Shown piece by piece: positions 1-5,861 of a stretch of DNA of 7,170 nt (the stretch's first letter is position 1; each line of letters starts with the position of its first letter). The DNA lies in contig WTGT01000066.1 of assembly GCA_011523445.1 (NCBI GenBank), forward strand, positions 1-7,170, read 5' to 3'. The DNA comes from Paracoccaceae bacterium. Lineage in GTDB: Bacteria > Pseudomonadota > Alphaproteobacteria > Rhodobacterales > Rhodobacteraceae. The notes below the pieces were generated by a model. The model ran no database searches, was not told where the DNA came from, and saw only the letters and a program-made list of their open reading frames with translations. The translations under genes were made by a program, and so were the position numbers.

Positions 1-49
1 GGACATAAATTAACTAATATGCCACCATTTGTCTCTATTTAGACTATAA

Positions 50-88
50 TTGTCCTTTATTTACTCAAATGATGGTTTTAAAGGACAA
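50..88. repeat. 10-bp perfect inverted repeat beside a TATAAT box
   Basis: TTGTCCTTTA (50-59) is the exact reverse complement of TAAAGGACAA (79-88), with a 19-nt spacer. The left arm overlaps the last T of TATAAT (45-50). The geometry could be an operator or an RNA stem-loop. There is no T-run directly after the right arm, so a plus-strand intrinsic terminator is not supported. No good -35 lies at the right distance from the TATAAT. The function is unknown. Confidence 0.4.
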
Positions 89-287
89 GATACATATTAT
101 TTTGATCCCTTAACTTGATTATCTTGGATAAATTCAGAACTTCCTAGCAAAACATACTAGGTACTCACTCGCTCTCCTGTAATTTTATTGTCCCTCCAAT
201 GGCCCTATTCCCGAGATGTTTGATACTGTTTGATTATTTTGGATAGGCACTATTTAGAATCCCACATCCATACTGAAGCCATAAAAT

Positions 288-316
288 TTGGCCTATATGT
301 GAATAACAAATAATAT
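288..316 (+). promoter_or_regulatory. Candidate sigma70 promoter of the BKACE gene
   Basis: TTGGCC (288-293, 4/6 match to TTGACA) and TAATAT (311-316, 4/6 match to TATAAT) are separated by exactly 17 nt. This would start transcription near 323, giving a leader of about 35 nt before the ATG at 358. The matches are only moderate and AT-rich DNA produces such pairs by chance. Confidence 0.35.
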
Positions 317-357
317 TTTCTGCAACATTCCGACCTGTATTAGTTTAATCGGTCACA

Positions 358-1305
358 ATGAAAGTAACGGAAATGGCCAAACAAAAGAAAATAGTAATCA
401 CCTGTGCCATAACTGGTGCAATACATACGCCGACCATGTCCGATGCGTTACCGTACACCTATGATGACATAGCAAGCCAGTCAATTGCAGCATATGAGGC
501 CGGTGCATCAATATTACATTTACATGCTCGAAACCCAGAAGATGGCTCTCCTTCTGTTGATCCTGCAGATTTTCGGCCATTTTTAACCCGTATCAAGCAA
601 TCTACTGATTCGGTTGTTAATATTTCAACAGGTGGTTCCCTGAAGCTATCCATTCAAGATCGAATCAAGCCAGCAAAAACATTTTCTCCAGAAATGTGTT
701 CACTGAACATGGGTAGTCTGAATTTTGCTTTCCATCCTATCGCCAGCCGGTACTCCTCCTGGAAATTTGATTGGGAAGAGGAATACGTCAAAAGCTCGGA
801 AGGAAATATATTTCGAAACACCTTCGAGGACATAAGAATTGCTGCCGAAAATCTGACGGAACATAATATCAAGTTCGAGCATGAATGTTATGATGTTGGT
901 CATCTTTATAACCTGAGGTTTTGCATGGACATGGGGTTATTCAAGGCACCTGTTTTCATTCAGTTCGTTTTTGGGATTCTGGGAGGGATTGGACCTGAAG
1001 TAGAAAACCTGATCTTCATGAAAAATACAGCAGATCGCCTTTTTGGCAAAGATTATCGTTGGTCAGTTCTTGGTGCGGGGAAAGCACAGATGCCTTTGGC
1101 CACTACTGCCAGTCAAATGGGTGGGAATCTGCGAGTTGGTTTGGAAGACAGTTTATATATCTCACGTGGCAGACTTGCTGAATCTAATGCCCAACAGGTG
1201 AAGAAAATCAGGCGTATAGTAGAGGATCTGGGCCATGAAATCGCATCTCCCGACGAAGCCAGGGAAATCCTTGACTTAAAGGGCGGTGATCGTGTTCAGT
1301 TTTGA
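358..1305 (+). CDS. BKACE-family beta-keto acid cleavage enzyme (DUF849)
   Basis: Members of this family are Zn-dependent TIM-barrel enzymes. They condense a beta-keto acid with acetyl-CoA and cleave it to a CoA thioester and a new beta-keto acid, as in the lysine-fermentation enzyme Kce and in dehydrocarnitine cleavage. Visible hallmarks: CAITGAIHTPTMS at about 16-28, the metal-binding HLHAR (H54, H56), NISTGG (88-93), FEHECYD with E174/E176 (173-179), the FGILGGIGP loop (205-213), SVLGAGKAQMPLA (236-248) and VGLED (260-264), whose Glu is the expected third metal ligand. At 315 aa it is full length for the longer subgroup. The start is uncertain: the ATG at 358 lacks a clear Shine-Dalgarno, and the ATG at 373 (MAKQKK, 310 aa) matches usual N-termini equally well. 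It stands alone, convergent with cobD. The substrate cannot be read from sequence; database names such as 3-keto-5-aminohexanoate cleavage protein are family labels. Confidence 0.93.
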   Translation: MKVTEMAKQKKIVITCAITGAIHTPTMSDALPYTYDDIASQSIAAYEAGASILHLHARNPEDGSPSVDPADFRPFLTRIKQSTDSVVNISTGGSLKLSIQDRIKPAKTFSPEMCSLNMGSLNFAFHPIASRYSSWKFDWEEEYVKSSEGNIFRNTFEDIRIAAENLTEHNIKFEHECYDVGHLYNLRFCMDMGLFKAPVFIQFVFGILGGIGPEVENLIFMKNTADRLFGKDYRWSVLGAGKAQMPLATTASQMGGNLRVGLEDSLYISRGRLAESNAQQVKKIRRIVEDLGHEIASPDEAREILDLKGGDRVQF

Positions 1306-1337
1306 ATTTCTACGTATCGGTAAAATCAAGCAGGTTC

Positions 1338-2258
1338 TTAAAATATAACCCAAAGTGCAACAAGGACAGCAAGAGACGTAGCCCACCCCTTCCAGGTTAC
1401 TTTGATACAATTCTTGATATCGTCGGGAATCAGCTCCATACGACCTGTTTGGTTTATGAAAGGATATTGTCGCAACTCTCCATCATATGATCTCGGACCG
1501 GATAGTGCTATTCCGAGAGCTGAAGCAAATGCCGCCTCCGGCCATCCGGCATTAACCGAACGGTGGTTCGAACCATCCTCAAATGCCAATTTGATTGGTG
1601 AAAGGGATAGTTGGGTTATACCAATTATGAAAGGAATGATTCTGGCTGGAATATAGTTTAATATGTCATCAAATTTTGCCGTTGCCCATCCGAATTCTTC
1701 ATATCGTTCATTCTTGTATCCAATCATGCTGTCAGCAGTGTTGACAAATTTGTAAACCAATAATCCTGGCAATCCGGCAACGAGATACCAGAATATCGGG
1801 GCAAAAACACCGTCAAGAAATCCCTCGGCCGTACTCTCTACAGTTGCTCTCACCACTTCTGATTCATCAAGGTGGGACGTATCCCTACCAACTATCTTGG
1901 CTACAGCAAGACGTCCTTCCATCAGACTTAGGCCCAATGCCTCCTTCACCTCTTCTGCATGCTGTATCAGGCTTTTGTGAGCCAGTAATATGGTAACAAT
2001 GATCACGTCAATTATAATAAAAGGTAACATTTCCAGGATCAGACCCAGAATTGCGAATGCTACTGAACCGACAAGCAGCCCAATGAGACCTGTCTGTTTC
2101 CTGTTGTTGCCAGACTTGAGATTGAAGTCCTGATCAAAGTATTTGATTAATTTCCCCATCAACACGATTGGATGGGGGATTTTTTTCCAAAGATCTTCAG
2201 GATCACCAATAATTGCATCAAGTATTAGGGCAATCAACAGTACAAGAATCGAACCCAT
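1338..2258 (-). CDS. cobD: Adenosylcobinamide-phosphate synthase CobD/CbiB
   Basis: This integral membrane enzyme of late cobalamin synthesis attaches the aminopropanol (phosphate) arm to adenosylcobyric acid. Family signatures in order: LDAIIGDP (13-20) with HPIVLMGKLI (29-38), IVGRDTSHLD (122-131), VVRATVES (135-142), DGVFAPIFW (149-157), GLPGLLVYKFVNTADSMIGYKN (162-183), FDDILNYIPARI (196-207), NAGWPEAAFASALGI (236-250) and SGPRSYDGE (253-261). Hydrophobic segments at about 2-17, 57-93, 148-170, 203-217 and 292-305 fit a polytopic protein. I chose the ATG at 2258 (306 aa). AGG lies 7 nt upstream of it, and it places the LDxxxGDP motif where the family has it. An in-frame ATG at 2282 would add eight residues but has TTGGA touching the start. 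The usual AEN before the DGV motif reads AEG (144-146) here. No other cobalamin gene is in the window. Confidence 0.95.
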   Translation of the reverse strand: MGSILVLLIALILDAIIGDPEDLWKKIPHPIVLMGKLIKYFDQDFNLKSGNNRKQTGLIGLLVGSVAFAILGLILEMLPFIIIDVIIVTILLAHKSLIQHAEEVKEALGLSLMEGRLAVAKIVGRDTSHLDESEVVRATVESTAEGFLDGVFAPIFWYLVAGLPGLLVYKFVNTADSMIGYKNERYEEFGWATAKFDDILNYIPARIIPFIIGITQLSLSPIKLAFEDGSNHRSVNAGWPEAAFASALGIALSGPRSYDGELRQYPFINQTGRMELIPDDIKNCIKVTWKGWATSLAVLVALWVIF

Positions 2259-2318
2259 AGCATTACCTAAAAAACATTCCAATAGTAGAACCGGGTAAAT
2301 CTTCCCTTAACTTAATTT

Positions 2319-2347
2319 ATTAGATGGCAATTTGTAATACCTGTAAA
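2319..2347 (-). promoter_or_regulatory. Predicted sigma70 promoter of cobD
   Basis: On the minus strand, TTTACA (plus positions 2347-2342, 5/6 match to TTGACA) and TCTAAT (plus positions 2324-2319, 5/6 match to TATAAT) are separated by exactly 17 nt. Transcription would start near 2312, giving a leader of about 50 nt before the ATG at 2258. That leader is too short for a cobalamin riboswitch, and no B12-box-like sequence was seen in it. Confidence 0.6.
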
Positions 2348-2489
2348 AATTAGCCACCCTATATTGAATTTCGATTCCGCAGCACTAACTTACTTATTCT
2401 TCACCCAATATCGGTAGAATCCCTGAAACTTGAAGAAATAATCTTGTAAAACTACATGATTATGCCCGGAAATTATGAGGATTTAGAGA

Positions 2490-2687
2490 ATGGCCTTTAT
2501 TAAATCTATCCTCCTGTTTGCCCAACAGGTTAGAACCGAGGTTTCGAAAATTGTCTGGACTAGTAGACGTGATTTGCTGGTTACGACAGGAATGGTATTC
2601 CTTATGGCCACCGTGGCTTCCTTGTTTTTTTTCCTGGTGGATCAGGTCATTCGTTTGGGTTTGACGGGATTGTTGGGTTTGTTTTAA
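2490..2687 (+). CDS. secE: Preprotein translocase subunit SecE
   Basis: SecE is the small essential clamp subunit of the SecYEG channel in the inner membrane. This 65-aa protein is the short single-span form found in most bacteria. It has an amphipathic N-terminal helix with the conserved QQVRTEVSKIVW block (12-23), then a cytoplasmic RRD turn, then one membrane helix at about 30-53 (VTTGMVFLMATVASLFFFLV). The family usually has WP after the KI; here it is WT. GAGG at 2477-2480, 9 nt before the ATG, supports the start. It sits just upstream of nusG as is usual, but 162 nt separate the two and the spacer contains a terminator-like hairpin. No tRNA-Trp or tuf gene precedes it, unlike many proteobacteria. 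A TAGAAT at 2415-2420 could be a -10 box but has no good -35. Confidence 0.95.
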   Translation: MAFIKSILLFAQQVRTEVSKIVWTSRRDLLVTTGMVFLMATVASLFFFLVDQVIRLGLTGLLGLF

Positions 2688-2719
2688 TAGAAAGTGAATT
2701 GATTAGTTTATTTTTTCTC

Positions 2720-2746
2720 TTGACTTTATATATAAAATTCTATATG
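2720..2746 (+). promoter_or_regulatory. Candidate promoter ahead of nusG
   Basis: TTGACT (2720-2725, 5/6 match to TTGACA) lies in a T-rich context and is followed by TATATG (2741-2746, 4/6 match to TATAAT) with a 15-nt spacer. That spacer is shorter than the optimal 17; a 17-nt spacer would put the poorer TATGGG at the -10. The surrounding AT-richness favours melting. It would start transcription around 2752-2754, about 20 nt before the terminator hairpin. Confidence 0.45.
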
Positions 2747-2770
2747 GGAATCCTCCCACTGAAAAAATAA

Positions 2771-2799
2771 GCGCATCCTCGCAAGGTGCGTCTTTTTTT
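2771..2799 (+). terminator. Intrinsic terminator or attenuator between secE and nusG
   Basis: CGCA (2772-2775) pairs with TGCG (2787-2790) and CC (2777-2778) with GG (2785-2786). T2776 is bulged and the loop is TCGCAA; a G-U pair (2771/2791) extends the base. Seven T residues follow at 2793-2799. The A-rich stretch 2762-2767 before the stem could let it work in reverse too. It would end or attenuate secE transcripts, and also transcripts from the promoter-like element just upstream, before nusG. Confidence 0.7.
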
Positions 2800-2849
2800 G
2801 TTTGTAACGTTGAATAACCATTAGGCAATATTCCAGAAAGACAAATCAC

Positions 2850-3383
2850 GTGACTCACCGTTGGTATTCAATAAGCGTAGCCTCCAACTATGAAAAGAAG
2901 ATCGCCGAAACGATCAGGGCAAATGCTGAAAAAGCCAATTTGTCAGATTCCATAAAGGAAATTGTGGTACCGGTCGAAAATGTTGTCGAAATTCGACGGG
3001 GCAAAAGGGCGGAGCGTGAACGAAGATTCATGCCGGGTTATGTCTTGATCAAGATGGAAATGTCGAATGAAGCCTACCATCTCATCAATGAGATTAACCG
3101 TGTGGCAGGGTTCTTGGGACCACGTGGAAATCCTTCAGCCCTAAATGAAAACGAGGTCAATGACATACTTAACCGGGCCAGTGAGGGACAAATTCAGCCA
3201 AGGGCACTGATTACCTTTGAAGTGGGTGACAAGGTTTTGGTAACGGATGGACCATTTGAAGGTTGGAACGGTATGGTTGAGGATGTTGATAATGATAATT
3301 CCAGAGTCATTATCGGTGTGTCAATTTTTGGACGGGTTACACAGACCGAACTGAGTTTTGATCAGGTAACCAAGGATAATTAA
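2850..3383 (+). CDS. nusG: Transcription termination/antitermination factor NusG
   Basis: NusG binds the clamp of RNA polymerase through its NGN domain. Through its KOW domain it contacts Rho or ribosomal protein S10, coupling transcription with termination or translation. The 177-aa length is typical. The NGN domain (about 4-110) includes RWYSISVASNYEKKIAE, VVPVENVVEIRRGKR and the signature FMPGYVLIKM (60-69), with GFLGPRGNP at 87-95. The KOW domain (about 123-172) has FEVGDKVLVTDGPFEGWNG and ends with the usual VSIFGRVTQTELSFDQV. The start is GTG, preceded by a weak AGAAAG (2835-2840), and the N-terminus aligns with family members. rplK follows after 19 nt, so they are probably co-transcribed. 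Confidence 0.97.
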   Translation: MTHRWYSISVASNYEKKIAETIRANAEKANLSDSIKEIVVPVENVVEIRRGKRAERERRFMPGYVLIKMEMSNEAYHLINEINRVAGFLGPRGNPSALNENEVNDILNRASEGQIQPRALITFEVGDKVLVTDGPFEGWNGMVEDVDNDNSRVIIGVSIFGRVTQTELSFDQVTKDN

Positions 3384-3402
3384 TTTAATTTAGAGTATCA
3401 CC

Positions 3403-3831
3403 ATGGCAAAAAAATTAGCAGGTCAAATTAAAATCCAGGTGCCCGCAGGCAAAGCCTCACCCGCACCACCCGTTGGACCGGTACTGGGTCAGAGAGGGTT
3501 GAACATTATGGCCTTTTGCAAGTCCTTCAATGCCCAGACGGCAGATTTGGAACCGGGAACACCCTGTCCTACCATAATTTCCTATTATCAGGACAAATCC
3601 CTTTCCATTCAGGTCAAGACTGCTCCAGCCTCATATTATCTAAAAAAGGCTGCCAATCTGGATTCGGGTGCAAATACTCCCGGCAGGGAAACCATTGGAT
3701 CAATTACGTCCAAGCAACTCCGGGAAATTGCCGAGTTGAAAATGAAGGATTTGAACGCCGTCTCTGTTGAAGGTGCAATGAATATTATTATGGGATCAGC
3801 TAAATCCCTGGGTATCGAAGTGAAAGGCTAA
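3403..3831 (+). CDS. rplK: 50S ribosomal protein L11
   Basis: L11 binds the GTPase-associated region of 23S rRNA at the base of the factor-binding stalk, takes part in EF-G and release-factor function, and is needed for RelA activation. Its 142 aa are standard. The N-terminal domain has the proline-rich SPAPPVGPVLGQRGLNIMAF (19-38), the target region of thiopeptide antibiotics. The rRNA-binding C-terminal domain has TPGRETIGSIT (92-102), REIAELKMKDLNA (107-119) and a closing GSAKSLGIEV. The Shine-Dalgarno is weak (TAGAG at 3391-3395), in keeping with a gene 19 nt behind nusG. rplA follows after only 3 nt, implying coupled translation. Confidence 0.98.
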   Translation: MAKKLAGQIKIQVPAGKASPAPPVGPVLGQRGLNIMAFCKSFNAQTADLEPGTPCPTIISYYQDKSLSIQVKTAPASYYLKKAANLDSGANTPGRETIGSITSKQLREIAELKMKDLNAVSVEGAMNIIMGSAKSLGIEVKG

Positions 3832-3834
3832 CAA

Positions 3835-4533
3835 ATGGCTCGTACTGGAAAACGTATAAAGGAAGCACGGAAAAAGGTAGCCGGCCTTCAGGCCAATTCA
3901 GTTCAGGACGCAGTTAAACTCGTTCGGGAAGGTGCTACGGCCAAGTTTGACGAAACTCTGGAAATCGCCATCAATCTCGGTGTGGATCCTCGTCATGCGG
4001 ATCAAATGGTTCGGGGAACCGTCAATCTGCCAAATGGTACTGGGAAAAAGATAAGGATTGCCGTCTTCGCAAGAGATCAAAAGGCCGAGGAAGCTAGGGA
4101 AGCCGGTGCCGATGTGGTTGGTGCCGAAGATCTGGTGGAATCCATTCAGGGGGGCAATATTGATTTTGACCGTTGTATAGCAACCCCGGACATGATGCCC
4201 CTGGTCGGTCGTCTGGGCAAGATACTGGGACCTCGCAACCTGATGCCCAACCCCCGGGTTGGAACGGTTACTCCCAACCTCAAGGAAGCCATCACCAATG
4301 CCAAGGGAGGCGAAATTCAGTTTCGTGTTGATAAAACGGGAATCATTCATGCCGGAATTGGCAAGGCGTCATTCAATGAAGAACAACTGGTGGAAAATGT
4401 AACTGCCTTCGTTGGTGCCGTAAACAGGGCAAAACCTGCCGGTGCCAAGGGAAAATATGTCAAACGCATTTCTCTCAGCTCCACTATGGGGCCTGGGGTG
4501 GAAGTTGAAATCGCTTCTGCCGGGGGAAATTAA
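3835..4533 (+). CDS. rplA: 50S ribosomal protein L1
   Basis: L1 forms the mobile stalk by the ribosomal E site, helps release deacylated tRNA, and in many bacteria represses its own rplK-rplA mRNA. The 232 aa match the usual length. Domain I motifs include ATAKFDETLEIAINLGVDPR (34-53) and ADQMVRGTVNLPNGTGK (55-71). Domain II has IAVFAR, GADVVGAEDLVE and IDFDRCIATPDMM (109-121), then VGRLGKILGPRNLMPNPRVG (124-143). The C-terminal STMGPGVEVEI (216-226) is typical. The wording of these blocks is strongly alphaproteobacterial. The ATG lies 3 nt after the rplK stop with no separate Shine-Dalgarno, so it probably depends on translational coupling. The 253-nt leader before rplJ follows. Confidence 0.98.
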   Translation: MARTGKRIKEARKKVAGLQANSVQDAVKLVREGATAKFDETLEIAINLGVDPRHADQMVRGTVNLPNGTGKKIRIAVFARDQKAEEAREAGADVVGAEDLVESIQGGNIDFDRCIATPDMMPLVGRLGKILGPRNLMPNPRVGTVTPNLKEAITNAKGGEIQFRVDKTGIIHAGIGKASFNEEQLVENVTAFVGAVNRAKPAGAKGKYVKRISLSSTMGPGVEVEIASAGGN

Positions 4534-4544
4534 AGAGATTCTTT

Positions 4545-4562
4545 GGTCTTAAGATTAAGACC
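4545..4562 (+). repeat. Near-perfect hairpin at the start of the rplJ leader
   Basis: GGTCTTAA (4545-4552) and TTAAGACC (4555-4562) are exact reverse complements around a GA centre, in practice a 7-bp stem with a 4-nt loop. It begins 12 nt after the rplA stop codon. No T-run follows, so it is more likely an mRNA 3'-end stabiliser, a processing site or part of the leader fold than a terminator. Confidence 0.55.
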
Positions 4563-4568
4563 CTAGAT

Positions 4569-4703
4569 CACGGGTACTTGTATCCGTGTAACCGTCCGAG
4601 ACGGTGGGTTGTGCAGAGGAAACGACGCATGCAAATCCTGCCTGAGATGGGAAAAAATGGATTCACTTCGCGTGTTTCGGCGTGAAGGAAGCTGTTGGTT
4701 CCT
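4569..4703 (+). ncRNA. Ribosomal protein L10 leader (autoregulatory RNA)
   Basis: This untranslated region before rplJ has the architecture of the L10 leader, to which L10 or the L10-(L7/L12) complex binds to repress rplJ-rplL translation. A first hairpin pairs CACGGGTA (4569-4576) with TATCCGTG (4581-4588). The core then pairs CCGTC (4592-4596) with GATGG (4646-4650) and GGTGGG (4603-4608) with CCTGCC (4637-4642). Between these helices sit asymmetric loops CGAGAC (4597-4602) and TGA (4643-4645), whose GA content fits the kink-turn recognised by L10. Further stems are TTCAC/GTGAA (4662-4666/4682-4686) and AGGAA/TTCCT (4686-4690/4699-4703), which share one base. ACCGTC/GACGGT (4591-4596/4600-4605) is an alternative fold that would break the kink-turn. 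The pairings were found by eye and the end points are approximate. Confidence 0.85.
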
Positions 4704-4724
4704 GGAAGTCAAGGACTAAACTAT

Positions 4725-4767
4725 CGAGCATTGCTCGGTCAACTTTAACCGGAAAGATTTTTTCTTT
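4725..4767 (+). promoter_or_regulatory. Possible attenuator hairpins and U-run before rplJ
   Basis: CGAGC/GCTCG (4725-4729/4733-4737, loop ATT) and CGGT/ACCG (4736-4739/4748-4751) overlap at 4736-4737, so they cannot form fully together. The second stem is followed after six bases by TTTTTTCTTT (4758-4767). The stems are weak and the U-run is not immediately adjacent, so this is not a standard intrinsic terminator. It could add transcriptional attenuation to the L10-leader control or simply be an unstructured ribosome landing zone. Confidence 0.35.
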
Positions 4768-4786
4768 CTAAACTTGGAGCAAACCT

Positions 4787-5302
4787 GTGGATAGAGCCCG
4801 AAAGGAAAAAGTGGTCGCCGAAATCGGCCAAATCTTCGAGAGCTCAGGTGTGGTGGTAGTCGCCAAATACGAAGGTATGACCGTACCAGAAATGGAAAAT
4901 CTCCGTTCTCTGATGCGTGAAGCCGGCGGTTTTGTTCGTGTTGCCAAGAACAGGTTGTCAAAAATAGCCCTGCAAGGATCCCCGTGTGAAAAGGTTGGTT
5001 CACTTCTGACTGGAATGACCCTTCTCGCTTATTCGGAAGATCCAACGGTGGCTTCCAAGGTTTCAAAAGACTTTGCTTCCAATAACAAGAACTTTGTCGT
5101 TCTTGGAGGTGCTGTCGGTTCTTCCATCCTTGATCCCAAGGGAATCGAGGCGGTGGCAAGCATGCCATCAAGAGAGGATCTGATTGCCTCGGTAGTATCG
5201 TGTATTGGATCCCCGGGAGCAACCTTGCTGGGTGCAATTGGCGCACCTGCTTCGTCCCTTGCTTCCGTGCTTACAACATTGGAAGAGAGGGAGGCTGCAT
5301 AG
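4787..5302 (+). CDS. rplJ: 50S ribosomal protein L10
   Basis: L10 is the stalk base. Its N-terminal domain binds 23S rRNA beside L11, and its C-terminal helix carries L7/L12 dimers. The 171-aa protein starts MDRARKEKVVAEIGQIF, a characteristic alphaproteobacterial N-terminus. GVVVVAKYEGMTVPEMENLR (21-40), GGFVRVAKNRLSKIAL (47-62), LLAYSEDPTVASKV (79-92) and FVVLGGAVG (103-111) follow. The C-terminal segment after about 145 is the L7/L12-binding helix, rich in Ala, Leu and Ser. The GTG start at 4787 is well supported by GGAG at 4776-4779, 7 nt upstream. Expression is expected to be under feedback control by the leader immediately upstream. rplL follows after 63 nt. Confidence 0.97.
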   Translation: MDRARKEKVVAEIGQIFESSGVVVVAKYEGMTVPEMENLRSLMREAGGFVRVAKNRLSKIALQGSPCEKVGSLLTGMTLLAYSEDPTVASKVSKDFASNNKNFVVLGGAVGSSILDPKGIEAVASMPSREDLIASVVSCIGSPGATLLGAIGAPASSLASVLTTLEEREAA

Positions 5303-5303
5303 G

Positions 5304-5315
5304 CATACGCGTATG
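5304..5315. repeat. 12-bp perfect palindrome after rplJ
   Basis: CATACGCGTATG is a perfect palindrome beginning two bases after the rplJ stop codon. It is too compact for a stable hairpin loop, and no T-run follows. It could be a protein-binding site or chance. Confidence 0.3.
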
Positions 5316-5365
5316 TGGAAGACTTTAACATGCATTGAGACACAATTAAAGAAGTGGAATCTAAA

Positions 5366-5752
5366 ATGACTGATCTAGATAAACTAGCCGAACAGATTGT
5401 TGGACTTACCCTTATGGAAGCACAGCAACTGAAAACAATTCTCAAGGACAAATACGGTATTGAGCCAGCAAGTGGTGGTTCCGTAGTTGTTGCTGGCGGT
5501 CCGGCCGAAGCCGGAGATGGACCAGCCCAAGAGGAGGAAAAGACTGAATTTGATGTATTCCTGCAGGATGTGGGTGGACAAAAAATTGCAGTCATCAAGG
5601 AAGTTCGAGCCATAACCGGCTTGGGACTGAAAGAGGCCAAAGCCCTTGTTGAAGAAGGAAACAAACCCCTGAAAGAGGGTGTTTCCAAGGAAGAGGCTGA
5701 AGAAATCAAGGCCAAAATCGAAGCTGCAGGAGCTGTAGCAGAAATAAAATAA
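5366..5752 (+). CDS. rplL: 50S ribosomal protein L7/L12
   Basis: L7/L12 forms the flexible multi-copy stalk that recruits and stimulates translational GTPases. The N-terminal dimerisation domain (about 1-32) reads MTDLDKLAEQIVGLTLMEAQ and ends LKDKYGIEP. The hinge (about 33-57) is rich in Gly, Ala, Val and Glu. The C-terminal factor-binding domain starts at KTEFDVFL (59-66) and contains IAVIKEVRAITGLGLKEAKALVE (74-96) and KEGVSKEEAEEIKAKIEAAGA. I chose the ATG at 5366 (128 aa) over an in-frame GTG at 5354. Family members start M-x-D-L, and GTGGA at 5354-5358 then serves as Shine-Dalgarno, 7 nt before the ATG. The hinge is less alanine-rich than usual (SGGSVVVAGGPAEAGDGPAQ). Confidence 0.97.
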   Translation: MTDLDKLAEQIVGLTLMEAQQLKTILKDKYGIEPASGGSVVVAGGPAEAGDGPAQEEEKTEFDVFLQDVGGQKIAVIKEVRAITGLGLKEAKALVEEGNKPLKEGVSKEEAEEIKAKIEAAGAVAEIK

Positions 5753-5784
5753 TCCGTATTCAAGCGGATAACTAACAAACAATT

Positions 5785-5815
5785 TGCTGAGTGCCATGCT
5801 TCATGGTTCTCAGCA
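5785..5815 (+). promoter_or_regulatory. Strong hairpin in the rplL-rpoB spacer (processing or attenuation site)
   Basis: TGCTGAG (5785-5791) pairs with CTCAGCA (5809-5815) and CCATG (5794-5798) with CATGG (5802-5806). Between them are a T-T mismatch and a G-T wobble; the loop is CTT. That makes about 13 paired positions. The downstream sequence is A-rich rather than T-rich, so it is not a simple terminator. In E. coli the rplL-rpoB spacer carries a partial terminator and an RNase III cleavage hairpin that lower rpoBC expression relative to the ribosomal proteins. By analogy this may be a processing or attenuation element. A weaker stem ATCCG/CGGAT (5752-5756/5765-5769) sits at the rplL stop. 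Confidence 0.55.
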
Positions 5816-5861
5816 GAAAATCAAGAAGTCAAAAGACCAATTGGTGAAAACAGGATTGCAC

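Larger units (their letters stand above)
1..357. other. AT-rich non-coding region upstream of the BKACE gene
   Basis: I see no convincing gene, tRNA or repeat family here. The stretch is AT-rich with stops in all frames. Visible structure: a perfect 10-bp inverted repeat (TTGTCCTTTA at 50-59, TAAAGGACAA at 79-88) just downstream of a perfect TATAAT at 45-50; a small hairpin CCTAG/CTAGG (143-147/157-161); and a tandem direct repeat of TGTTTGAT at 217-224 and 227-234 with a 10-nt period. A promoter candidate lies near 288-316. What lies upstream of position 1 is unknown, so part of this could be the 3' region of a preceding gene. Confidence 0.6.

Noticed and set aside
1306..1337. Bidirectional terminator between the convergent BKACE and cobD genes
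   Set aside because: The 32-nt gap shows no stem-loop with a T-run on either strand.
1302..1490. Short plus-strand frame overlapping the BKACE stop and the 3' end of cobD
   Set aside because: It lies antisense to conserved CobD C-terminal sequence and lacks a ribosome binding site or family resemblance.
2259..2400. Cobalamin riboswitch ahead of cobD
   Set aside because: The predicted leader is only about 50 nt and no B12-box-like sequence was found, so it is too short for this riboswitch class.
3898..4350. 150-codon open frame on the minus strand inside rplA
   Set aside because: It is antisense to a clearly conserved L1 gene and its product resembles no protein family; a coding shadow.
4716..5246. 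176-codon minus-strand frame over the rplJ leader and gene
   Set aside because: The composition (Pro, Arg, Leu, Ser) and position indicate a shadow of rplJ.
5029..5778. 249-codon open frame on the minus strand across rplJ and rplL
   Set aside because: The translation is Ser/Ala-rich low-complexity sequence, typical of the reverse of conserved ribosomal protein genes.
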